This document shows, piece by piece, positions 1 through 8,438 of a stretch of 64,000 bases of DNA. Source of the DNA: Anditalea andensis (lineage in GTDB: Bacteria; Bacteroidota; Bacteroidia; Cytophagales; Cyclobacteriaceae); the NCBI RefSeq assembly GCF_000714815.1, contig NZ_JMIH01000024.1, positions 248,001-312,000 on the forward strand, written 5' to 3'. The notes under the pieces are model-generated. The model did no database searches and was not told the origin of the DNA. It saw only the letters and a program-made list of their open reading frames with translations. Each line of letters starts with the position of its first letter. Position 1 is the first letter of the stretch. The translations under genes and the position numbers were made by a program.

Positions 1-1121
1 TTGCAGGAAGGATAGAAGGGTGGTATGTAGCCGAAGGGGATTATGTACAGCGGGGAGACACCCTCATGCTGATATCAGAGATAAAGGATGACTATTTTGA
101 TCCTCAACTTTTGGAAAGAACCATGAAGCAGGTAGAAGCCAAGACACTATCGGCAAGCTCATATGGGGAAAGAGTCAAAGCTCAGGAAGCACAGATGGAA
201 GCTTTAAGAGCAAATGCTATCTTGAGAAGGGAGCAGGCTGAAAATAGACTTAGGATGACGGAGTTGAGGGTCATATCGGACAGTATTCGGTTTGAACAGG
301 CAAAAGTTAATTTTGAAGTTGGCCAGGATCAGTTAGAAAGGGCCAGAAGGCTGTATGAAGAAGGGCTCAGGTCGCTTACAGATTTTGAAACTAGACAACT
401 TAGATTTCAGGAAGTTCAGGCAAATTTAATAGCGGCAGAAAATACACTCCTAAGTAGTCAAAATGAGCGTATAGCAGCCTCTATAGAATTAAATGCGGTG
501 GATAATGATTACAGGGACCGTTTGGCTAGAACCCAGGCCGATATGTTCAGTGCGATGTCATCTCAGTTTGATGCTGAAGCTTCTGCCACTAAATTAGAAA
601 ATCAGTTTTCAAATTACTCAGTAAGGAGCGGGATGAGGTACATACTGGCGCCTCAGGATGGATATATAGCCAGAGCCCTCCAAGTGGGTATAGGAGAAAC
701 GGTCAAAGAAGGCATGGAAATACTCAGCATCATGCCTGCCAATGCCACTTTGGCGGTAGAGATGTACGTAGATCCCATAGATTTGCCATTGGTAAGGCAT
801 GGAAATAAAGTCAGGTTTATTTTCGATGGCTGGCCTGCTATTGTATTTTCAGGATGGCCTCAGATCTCCAATGGTACCTTTGGAGGCATAGTAGTAGCTA
901 TAGACAAATTCACCGGTCCTAATAATAAATACAGGGTAGTAGTGGCCCAGGATCCTGAAGAGGTGCCCTGGCCTGACGGTCTTCAGATAGGTTCAGCAGC
1001 AGATGGGATTGCCCTTTTACAGGATGTCCCATTATGGTACGAGATCTGGAGACAGCTAAACGGATTCCCCGCAGATTATTATACCCAGGACGAAAGAAGA
1101 AACATGAAGGTCAATAAATAA
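1..1121 (+). CDS. HlyD-family periplasmic adaptor (membrane fusion protein), 5' end cut by window
   Basis: Adaptor that links an inner-membrane transporter to a TolC channel. The reading frame is open from base 3 (AGRIEGWYVAEGDYVQRGD...), which is the first half of a biotinyl/lipoyl domain, so the real start lies before the window; the ATG at 66 is internal. A long Glu/Arg/Ala-rich coiled-coil hairpin follows, then the second lipoyl half (ILAPQDGYIARALQVGIGETVKEG) and a beta-barrel-like C-terminal part. The gene for a TolC-type channel starts 2 bases after the stop, so the two are surely co-transcribed. The transporter itself, probably an ABC ATPase, must lie upstream. Substrate cannot be told from what is visible. 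Confidence 0.85.
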   Translation, partial: AGRIEGWYVAEGDYVQRGDTLMLISEIKDDYFDPQLLERTMKQVEAKTLSASSYGERVKAQEAQMEALRANAILRREQAENRLRMTELRVISDSIRFEQAKVNFEVGQDQLERARRLYEEGLRSLTDFETRQLRFQEVQANLIAAENTLLSSQNERIAASIELNAVDNDYRDRLARTQADMFSAMSSQFDAEASATKLENQFSNYSVRSGMRYILAPQDGYIARALQVGIGETVKEGMEILSIMPANATLAVEMYVDPIDLPLVRHGNKVRFIFDGWPAIVFSGWPQISNGTFGGIVVAIDKFTGPNNKYRVVVAQDPEEVPWPDGLQIGSAADGIALLQDVPLWYEIWRQLNGFPADYYTQDERRNMKVNK

Positions 1122-1123
1122 GT

Positions 1124-2527
1124 ATGAGGAGTTTACTGATAATAGCGATCATATGTAGTATGGGGTATCAGGCTAATGCACAGGATACGCTTTCTTATTA
1201 TACGTATATAGAATGGGTAGGCCAGTTTCATCCGGTAGTCAATCAGGCTGATATCACCATAGAAATGGGAAGGCAGGAGATGAGAATGGCACGTGGAGGA
1301 TTTGACCCATATATCTATGGGAATTTAGATCAAAAAGAGTTTAATGAAGTTGGATACTACAATAAAAGAGAAGCCGGATTGGTGATTCCTACCATAGCTG
1401 GGATAGAGCTTAGAGGTAGGGTAGAACAAAACACCGGTCAATACCTCAATCCTGAAGAAAGGGTACCTCGGGAAGGTTTGATGTCTATAGGAGCTGCTAT
1501 TAATTTAGGCCAGGGATTAATGATAGATGGAAGAAGAAGGGCCATACAGCAGGCGGAAATATTCAGGGATGCCGCTTTTGTGGACCGACAGATCATGCTG
1601 AATGAGTTATACCTTGATGCCTCTGAGGCATATTGGAACTGGGCCGCAGCTTATCAGGATGTGATCGTAATGAGGGAGGCCCTAGATCTCGCTATAGTAA
1701 GATTTGAAGCGATAAAAGGGAGTTTTTTGTATGGAGACCTTCCAGCCATTGATACACTGGAAGCATATACGCAGGTTTTAAACAGGGAATATCGTTTACA
1801 GGGTAAGGAAATGGATTTCTTTCAGCGCACCCAAACATTGAATCTGTACCTATGGGATGATACTGGAAGTCCTATGTATTTATCGGAAATGGCTGTGCCG
1901 CAGCCATTGTTTGAACAGATTGATCTTTCCTATGATCTCACTGTGCTTAGATTGAACTTAGAAAACCATCCTAGATTGCAAAGAATAGACTTTGATCTGG
2001 CTAACCTGGATCTTGACAGGCGGTGGAGGATGAACCAGCTGTTACCAGTAGCGCAACTCCACTATAACTACCTAGCTCCTACTAATGGGTTAGAGCCTGG
2101 GAACCATATGTTTTTTGAAAACAACTATAAATTTGGAGCTACAGTGAGGACGCCCTTGTTTTTGAGAAGAGAGCGGGGAGCTTTGGGTTTAGTGAGGTCT
2201 CGTATAGATTTTACTTTACGCGATCGGGATATGAGATTTGCTAACCTGAGGGCCCGCCTGGAAACAGAAGTGAACAATGTCGAAACTTTACAGGGACAGT
2301 ACAGGGTATTTGGTGAAAATGTAGTAGGATTGCAGAGGTTATTGGAAGGCGAACAGACCAGGTTTGATCTGGGAGAGAGTTCTTTGTTTCTCATCAATGC
2401 ACGGGAAGTCAGTAGAATAGAAGGGGAACTGATCTTAAATGACGTTATCGCCAGAAGAAACATTGCATATGCCCGATTGATGTTTGCCGCCGGTGTGGGG
2501 TTTTCGGAACTTCAGTTTCTGGATTAG
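1124..2527 (+). CDS. TolC-family outer membrane efflux protein
   Basis: Outer-membrane channel partner of the preceding adaptor. The 467-residue product has a cleavable signal peptide ending in ANAQ and the two alpha-helical repeats of the OEP family, for example the stretch EAYWNWAAAYQDVIVMREAL and the closing segment with LFLINAREVSRIEGELILND. Length fits TolC proteins. It follows the adaptor gene by 2 bases and ends an apparent operon; a weak hairpin lies between it and the convergent lipoprotein gene. Assignment to the family is firm, while the exported substrate is unknown. Confidence 0.85.
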   Translation: MRSLLIIAIICSMGYQANAQDTLSYYTYIEWVGQFHPVVNQADITIEMGRQEMRMARGGFDPYIYGNLDQKEFNEVGYYNKREAGLVIPTIAGIELRGRVEQNTGQYLNPEERVPREGLMSIGAAINLGQGLMIDGRRRAIQQAEIFRDAAFVDRQIMLNELYLDASEAYWNWAAAYQDVIVMREALDLAIVRFEAIKGSFLYGDLPAIDTLEAYTQVLNREYRLQGKEMDFFQRTQTLNLYLWDDTGSPMYLSEMAVPQPLFEQIDLSYDLTVLRLNLENHPRLQRIDFDLANLDLDRRWRMNQLLPVAQLHYNYLAPTNGLEPGNHMFFENNYKFGATVRTPLFLRRERGALGLVRSRIDFTLRDRDMRFANLRARLETEVNNVETLQGQYRVFGENVVGLQRLLEGEQTRFDLGESSLFLINAREVSRIEGELILNDVIARRNIAYARLMFAAGVGFSELQFLD

Positions 2528-2559
2528 TTAACTGATGTGATGAGAAATTAACCTGGCCT

Positions 2560-2588
2560 ACCTTAATTTATGTAATTTATATTAAGGT
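2560..2588. terminator. Possible bidirectional terminator between convergent genes
   Basis: An 8-bp inverted repeat (ACCTTAAT at 2560-2567 and ATTAAGGT at 2581-2588) with a 13-nt loop sits between the tolC-like stop and the convergent lipoprotein stop. The stem is AT-rich and thus weak. Confidence 0.35.
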
Positions 2589-3406
2589 CGTAAAAGTAAG
2601 GTTTCACCATTTGAAAGGCTTATAGATACATTCCTATCACACCCGCTGCTGGCATCGCCAAAATTCAGTCGATGGGTAACTGCAGATGAGACGGTACGTT
2701 CGAAAGTCCATGTTTCTTCCCCTGATGTAGGAACAAATATTCCCTGTTCTATGCAATCTATGGACTGAACTCTAGGCGTATTGAGGGTAAAATTAAAGGT
2801 CCGGCCAGCCATATTGCGTCCTCCTCCAGCCCCGGTAGTATTGATCATAAGGGTGGAATCTGACGTCACCTGCAGGTAATGGTCATATTCTGCCGTCATC
2901 CTAGTACTGGAGCCATGCTCATCATATATCATCATGCGAACCATATTGTCCTTAAAAGTGGAATCTGATTTTTTGGTCAGGTATCTTATTCCGTTTAACC
3001 GGACATTGTTTACGCTATAATCCTGATAGTTTACTAAAATGATCTCTTCATTATTGATAAAAGAATTGGTGTATTCTAGGGAGATTTTTCCTGATCTTCT
3101 AAGATTAGTCTTCTGGCATACAGAATCTTTTATAACATGGTAGGATAGAAGTACCTTACGATCCTCCTGGCTTATCTCTACATTCGTGCATCCAGGCAAT
3201 AGCGTGAGCGGATCCTCAGGGGGTTCTATATAGTACTCAAATGGGCGGAGAAGGTAATGGAGGTTTTCGGCTATTGAAAAAGAAGCATTAAACATTTCTT
3301 GTCCTTCTACAGACACATCCGTTGGAAGCCTGACTATTTCATCATCCATACAGCTGACTGTAATGAAAGCGCACACAATTATAATGATTCTAGAAAAATA
3401 TGCCAT
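2582..3406 (-). CDS. Hypothetical lipoprotein
   Basis: Function not recognised. The 274-residue product begins with a hydrophobic signal and a lipobox (TVSC followed by MDDE), so it is probably a lipoprotein; with D/E after the Cys. The rest looks like an extracytoplasmic beta-rich domain with four further Cys (CTNVE, SVCQK, DCIEQ, GCDRN) that could form disulfides. It stands alone, convergent with the TolC gene and divergent from the SDR gene. A -7-like box lies 25-32 bases upstream. Confidence 0.7.
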   Translation of the reverse strand: MAYFSRIIIIVCAFITVSCMDDEIVRLPTDVSVEGQEMFNASFSIAENLHYLLRPFEYYIEPPEDPLTLLPGCTNVEISQEDRKVLLSYHVIKDSVCQKTNLRRSGKISLEYTNSFINNEEIILVNYQDYSVNNVRLNGIRYLTKKSDSTFKDNMVRMMIYDEHGSSTRMTAEYDHYLQVTSDSTLMINTTGAGGGRNMAGRTFNFTLNTPRVQSIDCIEQGIFVPTSGEETWTFERTVSSAVTHRLNFGDASSGCDRNVSISLSNGETLLLRP

Positions 3407-3430
3407 AGGTGATACAGATCAATTATTGTA

Positions 3431-3438
3431 CAAATTTA
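3431..3438 (-). promoter_or_regulatory. Possible -7 promoter box of the lipoprotein gene
   Basis: On the minus strand the bases read TAAATTTG, a full match to the Bacteroidota -7 consensus TAnnTTTG, 25 bases before the ATG. The nearest TTG (3464-3466) is 25 bases further upstream, slightly beyond the usual spacing, so the -33 part is doubtful. Confidence 0.35.
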
Positions 3439-3496
3439 TCTGATATTTTTTCATTTGAATGGGCAATTTATTAAATTCCAATAAAAAAATAACTAT

Positions 3497-4369
3497 ATGC
3501 AATACGAAGAAGGAATGCTCAGGGACGGTGCTCTGGTCAATAAAGTAATATTGATCACAGGTGGAGGTACAGGCTTAGGTAGGTCTATGGGTGAATATTT
3601 TTTAAAATTAGGGGCTAAACTAGTCATAACCAGTAGGAAACTGGATGTATTAGAAGTCACTGCCAAAGAGATGGAAAATGAATGTGGAGGTGAAGTGTTA
3701 CCCCTGGCTTGTGATGTGAGGGAAGTGGATCAGGTAGAAAATATGTTTAGGATTGCCATTTCTCATTTCGGAAAGGTAGATGTGGTTTTAAACAACGCCG
3801 CTGGAAATTTTATCAGCCCTACGGAAAGGCTTTCCAGCAATGCTTTCAATACAGTGCTGGATATCGTACTTAAAGGGACTTCCAACGTAACGCTTACTGC
3901 TGGCAAGCATTGGATCAAGGAGGGGCAGGCTGGTACCTTTTTAAATATTGTCACCACATATGCCTGGACAGGATCGGGATATGTGGTTCCTAGTGCTGCT
4001 GCTAAAGCCGGGGTACTGGCGCTCACCCGATCACTCGCTGTAGAATGGGCCAAGTATAAAATCAGGTCCAATGCCATTGCGCCAGGGCCTTTCCCTACGG
4101 AAGGTGCATGGAGCAGGTTGTTACCTGGAGAGCTGGTCAAAAAGTTTGATCCCTCAAAGAAAGTGCCTGTAGGAAGGGTAGGTGTACATCAGGAATTAGC
4201 CAATCTCGCCGCATATCTGGTCTCTGATTATTCAGCCTATGTAAATGGAGAAGTGATGACCATAGATGGAGGTGAATGGCTTAAAGGTGCGGGTGAGTTT
4301 AGCCATTTGGATCAGATTCCTGATCAGATGTGGGACATGATGGATGCTTCACGGGGTAAAAAGGCATAA
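3497..4369 (+). CDS. SDR-family oxidoreductase, 2,4-dienoyl-CoA reductase-like
   Basis: Probable NADP-dependent reductase of unsaturated fatty acyl-CoA, acting in beta-oxidation of unsaturated fatty acids. The Rossmann motif TGGGTGLG lies near residue 21 and the NNAAGN motif follows. The usual SDR YxxxK is replaced by SAAAK (in VPSAAAKAGVLALTRSLAVE), the pattern of the 2,4-dienoyl-CoA reductase branch rather than FabG; APGPFPTEGAW also fits that branch. Length of 290 residues fits. The gene is monocistronic and ends inside a strong hairpin shared with the convergent gene. FabG-like activity is the alternative. Confidence 0.8.
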   Translation: MQYEEGMLRDGALVNKVILITGGGTGLGRSMGEYFLKLGAKLVITSRKLDVLEVTAKEMENECGGEVLPLACDVREVDQVENMFRIAISHFGKVDVVLNNAAGNFISPTERLSSNAFNTVLDIVLKGTSNVTLTAGKHWIKEGQAGTFLNIVTTYAWTGSGYVVPSAAAKAGVLALTRSLAVEWAKYKIRSNAIAPGPFPTEGAWSRLLPGELVKKFDPSKKVPVGRVGVHQELANLAAYLVSDYSAYVNGEVMTIDGGEWLKGAGEFSHLDQIPDQMWDMMDASRGKKA

Positions 4370-4397
4370 GTAAAAGCCCAAAGAAGGGCTTTTACTT
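4368..4397. terminator. Bidirectional terminator between convergent genes
   Basis: Perfect 12-bp stem (AAGTAAAAGCCC / GGGCTTTTACTT) with a 6-nt loop AAAGAA. It overlaps the stop of the SDR gene and the stop of the convergent gene, and gives a T-rich arm in both directions. Confidence 0.8.
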
Positions 4398-4910
4398 ATC
4401 TTCTTGATATATGGGAGCTTTTTTTAGCGGTAAGGTTAAGGTATGGTCCCATGTGGGAAGGACCTTTACCAGATTTTTTTCGGTAAGTGAGGTGGTCTCT
4501 ATAAAATACCACTTGTCTTTGCCTTCAGCTATGACCGCTATTAGCGTGTTTTCTGAAGACAATTTACCCCCTTTTACTTGTGAAATCATCTTATATGGCA
4601 CGATGGCATGATATTCATTACCTGCTTTGACATGTTCCATAGGTTCTTTTATGATAAACTCATTGAGTTTCATCCCTCTGCTTTTTTGTATTTCATTTAG
4701 CTGGATCAAGGTTTTTTTGTATGCATCTCTTCCACCAGCATGTTCTATAACACTGGGATAGGTGAAATCAAGTAAAAGCTCATAATCTTCGTTGAGGTTT
4801 GCCTGAGCATACATCTGGGCTGCTTCTCGTATGTCTTCTGCGAGCTGGGCCTGAGCCATAAAAGTACATCCTAATATCAATAGCTTGACGAGAAAAACTT
4901 GTTTAAACAT
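4392..4910 (-). CDS. Small secreted protein of unknown function
   Basis: 172 residues with a signal peptide ending in MAQAQ. The mature part starts with a helix (LAEDIREAAQMYAQANLNEDYELLLDF, here cut) followed by alternating strands ending in KWYFIETTSLTEK, an arrangement that suggests an NTF2-like or cone-shaped alpha/beta fold, though this is inference from pattern only. No catalytic motif is seen. It is a single gene whose stop is inside the shared terminator with the SDR gene. Confidence 0.65.
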   Translation of the reverse strand: MFKQVFLVKLLILGCTFMAQAQLAEDIREAAQMYAQANLNEDYELLLDFTYPSVIEHAGGRDAYKKTLIQLNEIQKSRGMKLNEFIIKEPMEHVKAGNEYHAIVPYKMISQVKGGKLSSENTLIAVIAEGKDKWYFIETTSLTEKNLVKVLPTWDHTLTLPLKKAPIYQEDK

Positions 4911-5265
4911 ATGGGATTAATAATAGCCTATAAATTTCATGATGCAAATAATGGAAAATTTCTATAAATAAAAAGCTGTTTTTCCAACGTCAATTATCTG
5001 TAATAATTGCTTTGTCATACTGACTAAATGAAACCATTTATAAACTGCGGTAAATTAAATTTGATATACATATAATTGCAAATATCATGACTCTGAAGTT
5101 ACCAGATGTCATTTGTTACAAGTTTGTATCATAAAAAAATATTCTTTTTAATAATATATCCACCTTAATTCAAGGAAAAATAAGCGGTAAATAATACCAT
5201 GGATTTCTATTATATTCAGAAATCATTTAGGTTATCTAGAACGCTTATAGAATAGTACTGTCTTT
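4911..5265. other. Gene-free AT-rich interval
   Basis: About 355 bases between two minus-strand genes. No ORF with coding character, no RNA gene and no clear terminator were seen. Presumably it holds the promoter of the 172-residue secreted protein. Confidence 0.5.
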
Positions 5266-5685
5266 TTAATGCCTTAATTTAAAGCTATGGGTATTTTTAT
5301 TTTCGTCCACTTCAAAAGATGCAGCACTAAATGAAGGTGGACCAAAGCTACCCATAGCATCATTTGAAAATCCATATCCTTCTTTGGGAATGCCAAATGC
5401 GTTCTTATTAATCACCCCGTCATTATTGGCATCATGAAATGCTGATATTGCGTATTTTCCAGGCTTGATATTTTTAAAAACCGCTGTAGCCTTTCCTCCT
5501 TGTACCTGCGCTATCACTTTATCATAAGCCTGATGAGCTTTGTCAGGGAATGCCGAGGATTTATCAAAAATGGCGAGTCTAACCACTCCGGTATCTTCTT
5601 TTAGATTCGTAATGGTAACTGTTAGATCAGTTGAGTCTGGGTTGATCATAAACAATAGGATTATGATGGTTAATATGATTTTCAT
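5266..5685 (-). CDS. DUF2141 domain secreted protein
   Basis: 139 residues with an N-terminal hydrophobic signal, then the DUF2141 pattern: LTVTITNLKEDTGVVRLAIF, the segment KPGKYAISAFHDANNDGVI and the closing FGPPSFSAASFEV. The domain is a small exported beta-sandwich of unknown function, common in Bacteroidota. Its ATG overlaps the menE stop (ATGA), so it is translationally coupled to menE, though no functional link to menaquinone is known. Confidence 0.85.
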   Translation of the reverse strand: MKIILTIIILLFMINPDSTDLTVTITNLKEDTGVVRLAIFDKSSAFPDKAHQAYDKVIAQVQGGKATAVFKNIKPGKYAISAFHDANNDGVINKNAFGIPKEGYGFSNDAMGSFGPPSFSAASFEVDENKNTHSFKLRH

Positions 5686-6764
5686 AATGATAATTTTTCT
5701 AAAGTAGCAGGTCTGTTGATTTTGCCCGAAGCTGTAATTTCAAATGAATTCAGGAAGAAGACCTTTTTAGGTACCTGATACCTGGACATCTTTTCTTTCA
5801 TTTTCTGGATTAGAAATTCAGACTGTCTGTCGCTTACAGAAGCATCTTCCACTAATAAACAAATAATCTGTCCAAAGTTTTCATTTTTTTCTCCAAATAT
5901 AAAAAATCGTTTTCCCTGTAGGTATTCACCCAATTCTTTACTTATTGTTTTTTCAACTTCTTCCGGTTGAATTTTTATACCACCGCTGTTGATGGTAAAA
6001 TCTGATCTACCTTTCCATTTGAAAGAATGATCATTTATAAGCGAAACGATATCATTTGTGTGGATGGTTTTTTCTATGGCCATTGGAGCAGAAATGATAA
6101 GATTACTATTCGCACCTATGCTGAGATGAACGCCCGGCAGGGCATGATAAATTAATTCCCCATCTGTAGATATTTTTGCCAATGCCACATGACTGACGGT
6201 TTCAGTCATCCCAAAAGTCTGGTAAACATTGATAGGCAGTTTTGCCACTCTTGCCATTAAATCATTTTTTATAGGTGCTCCTCCGATGATTAAGTTTTTG
6301 ATATGGGTCAGCATCTGGGAAGAATGTGAATTATCCAGACTGGTTTCGACCTGAAAAGGAACCATGGCTGCGAAATCAAATGGTTGACTCATTCCAAAAG
6401 CGGCCAGAGGATCAGAAGTAGGCTCCACTAAATATAGGTTTGATTTCCATTCCATCGCCCTTACCAGCATCATTTTTCCTCCTATCATTTGGGTATTAAG
6501 GCAGCATAGCAAATCGGCCTCTTCTTGAATCTTAAAAAAGTTTCGGGTGGCATTTGCACTTATTGTCATTTGTTCACGGTGCACTTTGATTTTCTTTGGA
6601 ATACCTGTGGAACCTGATGTCTGAAGCCAAAAATAATCTGTCCCTAAAAGCCATTCTCTGCAAAAACCCAAAGCTTCATCAATATAAGCAGATAATGAAG
6701 GCCAATCGCCTATATGTATTTGGTCAAATGTGAAAATATGATTTCCAACAAAAATTTTACTCAT
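5682..6764 (-). CDS. menE: o-Succinylbenzoate-CoA ligase (AMP-forming)
   Basis: Adenylates o-succinylbenzoate and forms its CoA ester for menaquinone synthesis. The product shows the acyl-adenylate P-loop motif TSGSTGIPKKI, the aromatic motif YQTFGMTETVSH, a C-terminal hinge and swivelling domain with SDFTINSGGIKIQPEEVE, and a closing SGKINRP. About 360 residues is the short form typical of MenE. The start is placed at 6764 (MSKIFVGNH): a further upstream ATG at 6833 would lie before the TAAATTTG promoter box at 6779-6786. menB is divergent next door, which supports the pathway. A different acyl-CoA ligase remains possible but unlikely. Confidence 0.85.
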   Translation of the reverse strand: MSKIFVGNHIFTFDQIHIGDWPSLSAYIDEALGFCREWLLGTDYFWLQTSGSTGIPKKIKVHREQMTISANATRNFFKIQEEADLLCCLNTQMIGGKMMLVRAMEWKSNLYLVEPTSDPLAAFGMSQPFDFAAMVPFQVETSLDNSHSSQMLTHIKNLIIGGAPIKNDLMARVAKLPINVYQTFGMTETVSHVALAKISTDGELIYHALPGVHLSIGANSNLIISAPMAIEKTIHTNDIVSLINDHSFKWKGRSDFTINSGGIKIQPEEVEKTISKELGEYLQGKRFFIFGEKNENFGQIICLLVEDASVSDRQSEFLIQKMKEKMSRYQVPKKVFFLNSFEITASGKINRPATLEKLSL

Positions 6765-6778
6765 GGCATGCTGTTTCC

Positions 6779-6786
6779 CAAATTTA
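6779..6786 (-). promoter_or_regulatory. Possible -7 promoter box of menE
   Basis: Minus-strand TAAATTTG matches TAnnTTTG and lies 15 bases before the chosen menE ATG. No TTG is seen at the proper -33 distance. Confidence 0.4.
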
Positions 6787-6953
6787 ATAAAATATAGAGG
6801 TATCCATCCTATAAACTTATGTCCATTTAACATACCAAATGAAAATATTATGAATAGTCATTTGCCAAATGGATATTATTGCACCGATAAGAGGTAAATT
6901 AACCTTAGTCCTATTATCTTGCAGGTTTAATAGCATGATATAAATTTAGCGAT

Positions 6954-7787
6954 ATGAACTGGAAGACAGTCAAAGAATATGAAGACATCACCTATAAAAA
7001 AAGTGATGGAGTGGCCCGGATAGCATTCAACCGTCCAAATGTAAGGAATGCCTTCCGCCCAAAAACAGTTGGTGAATTATTTGAAGCCTTGCTTGATGCC
7101 CGTGAAGATACGGCCATAGGGGTAGTGCTCTTATCTGCAGAAGGTCCTTCCACTAAAGATGGTGTTTATTCTTTTTGCAGTGGAGGGGATCAGAATGCCC
7201 GTGGTCACCAGGGATATGTGGATGACTCCGGGATGCCTAGGCTTAATATCCTGGAAGTACAGCGGCTGATCAGGTTCATGCCTAAAGTAGTGATAGCAGT
7301 AGTCCCTGGATGGGCAGTAGGTGGGGGGCACAGTCTTCATACGGTATGTGATCTTACCCTTGCAAGCCAGGAGCACGCCATCTTTAAGCAGACAGATGCA
7401 GATGTTACCAGCTTTGATGGCGGTTACGGATCTGCTTATTTGGCCAAAATGGTAGGTCAGAAAAGGGCACGTGAAATATTCTTCCTTGGAAGAAACTATT
7501 CAGCACAGGAAGCCTATGAGATGGGTATGGTCAATGCAGTTATTCCACATGAAGAACTTGAAGCTACAGCCTTTGAGTGGGCACAGGAAATTCTTCAAAA
7601 ATCACCTACTTCTATCAAAATGCTTAAATTTGCTTTTAATCTCACCGATGACGGTATGGTAGGGCAGCAGGTTTTTGCAGGAGAAGCCACCAGGTTAGCC
7701 TATATGACCGATGAAGCCAAAGAAGGAAGAAACGCGTTTTTAGAAAAAAGGAAGCCTGATTTTAAAAACATCAAATGGATCCCTTAG
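6954..7787 (+). CDS. menB: 1,4-dihydroxy-2-naphthoyl-CoA synthase
   Basis: Crotonase-fold enzyme that closes the second ring of the naphthoquinone in menaquinone synthesis, acting on the MenE product. The 277-residue length and the motifs are diagnostic: RPNVRNAFRPKTV near the start, FCSGGDQNARG (oxyanion hole), PGWAVGGGHSLH, SFDGGYGSAYLA and a C-terminal MTDEAKEGRNAFLEKR. Upstream, TTG at 6919-6921 and TAAATTTA at 6941-6948 are 19 bases apart and resemble a promoter, but with one mismatch and so near the ATG that the message would be almost leaderless. Divergent from menE. Confidence 0.95.
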   Translation: MNWKTVKEYEDITYKKSDGVARIAFNRPNVRNAFRPKTVGELFEALLDAREDTAIGVVLLSAEGPSTKDGVYSFCSGGDQNARGHQGYVDDSGMPRLNILEVQRLIRFMPKVVIAVVPGWAVGGGHSLHTVCDLTLASQEHAIFKQTDADVTSFDGGYGSAYLAKMVGQKRAREIFFLGRNYSAQEAYEMGMVNAVIPHEELEATAFEWAQEILQKSPTSIKMLKFAFNLTDDGMVGQQVFAGEATRLAYMTDEAKEGRNAFLEKRKPDFKNIKWIP

Positions 7788-7800
7788 GATCCAATGGAGG

Positions 7801-7857
7801 ATTTATGATTTTTGGTTGAGTAATATTCTGAATCTGAAATCATAAATACCTACAATC
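7801..7857. terminator. Possible weak terminator after menB
   Basis: An 11-bp AT-rich inverted repeat (ATTTATGATTT at 7801-7811, AAATCATAAAT at 7847-7857) encloses 35 bases. No T-tract follows, so this is a weak candidate. Confidence 0.25.
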
Positions 7858-7913
7858 ATCCTTCCGAAATCATAAAAATTTTCAGTTATAAATCATTGCA
7901 AAAAATATATAAG

Positions 7914-7942
7914 TTGTTTTCATAAAACCTTTCTTATATTTG
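7914..7942 (+). promoter_or_regulatory. Promoter of the metal efflux operon
   Basis: TTG at 7914-7916 and TATATTTG at 7935-7942 are 18 bases apart, a full match to the TTG/TAnnTTTG consensus, ending 15 bases before the first ATG of the operon. No operator repeat was recognised. Confidence 0.6.
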
Positions 7943-7957
7943 TAAGTATAAAGACTT

Positions 7958-8344
7958 ATGCGTCAGCTTATAAAAATATCGCTGTTTTTCATTTACCTGG
8001 TTTGTAATGCAGGTATGAGTTATTCCCTGCATTTCTGCAGCGAAAAGCTTGAGGCGATTAATTTTTATACTGAACAAAAAAAATGCTGTTCTGCTACTGA
8101 GGAAGAATCTGATTGCTGCGAAGATGTATTTTCTTTGGATCAGGCCAATACAGAGCAGACTATTGCGTATTTGTCAGATATTCAATTTCTCCGTACAGAT
8201 AGTACAGTGGCTTTGATGGAGTTTTCAGCCTTATTGAGCACGCTTATATCTTCTGATAGTAATGATTATAAGCTCTGCGATAAGGAGCTTTCATTTATTC
8301 CCGACCTCCCGATATTTATCAAGCACCAGACTTTTTTAATATAA
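7958..8344 (+). CDS. Cysteine-rich exported protein (HYC_CC_PP-like) leading the Cu/Ag efflux operon
   Basis: 128 residues with a signal peptide. The mature part has His25-x-Cys27 (LHFCSEK), Cys43-Cys44 and Cys53-Cys54, with an acidic stretch between the pairs, and ends with SFIPDLPIFIK. This spacing resembles the small Bacteroidota family called HYC_CC_PP, which is often found beside heavy-metal efflux pumps. The thiols suggest periplasmic metal binding or sensing, which is inference. It is the first gene after a good promoter; cusA follows after 94 bases. Confidence 0.65.
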   Translation: MRQLIKISLFFIYLVCNAGMSYSLHFCSEKLEAINFYTEQKKCCSATEEESDCCEDVFSLDQANTEQTIAYLSDIQFLRTDSTVALMEFSALLSTLISSDSNDYKLCDKELSFIPDLPIFIKHQTFLI

Positions 8345-8438
8345 GCTTCTGTACGGAATGCGACCGCTTTCCGATTTCTTTTCATTGCCTGTGGGCTACA
8401 TCTACTCTTTACTAGTATTTATTTGATCATTATATACA

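Noticed and set aside
6765-6833. Longer menE start at 6833
   Set aside because: It would begin upstream of the TAAATTTG box and adds residues not typical of MenE.
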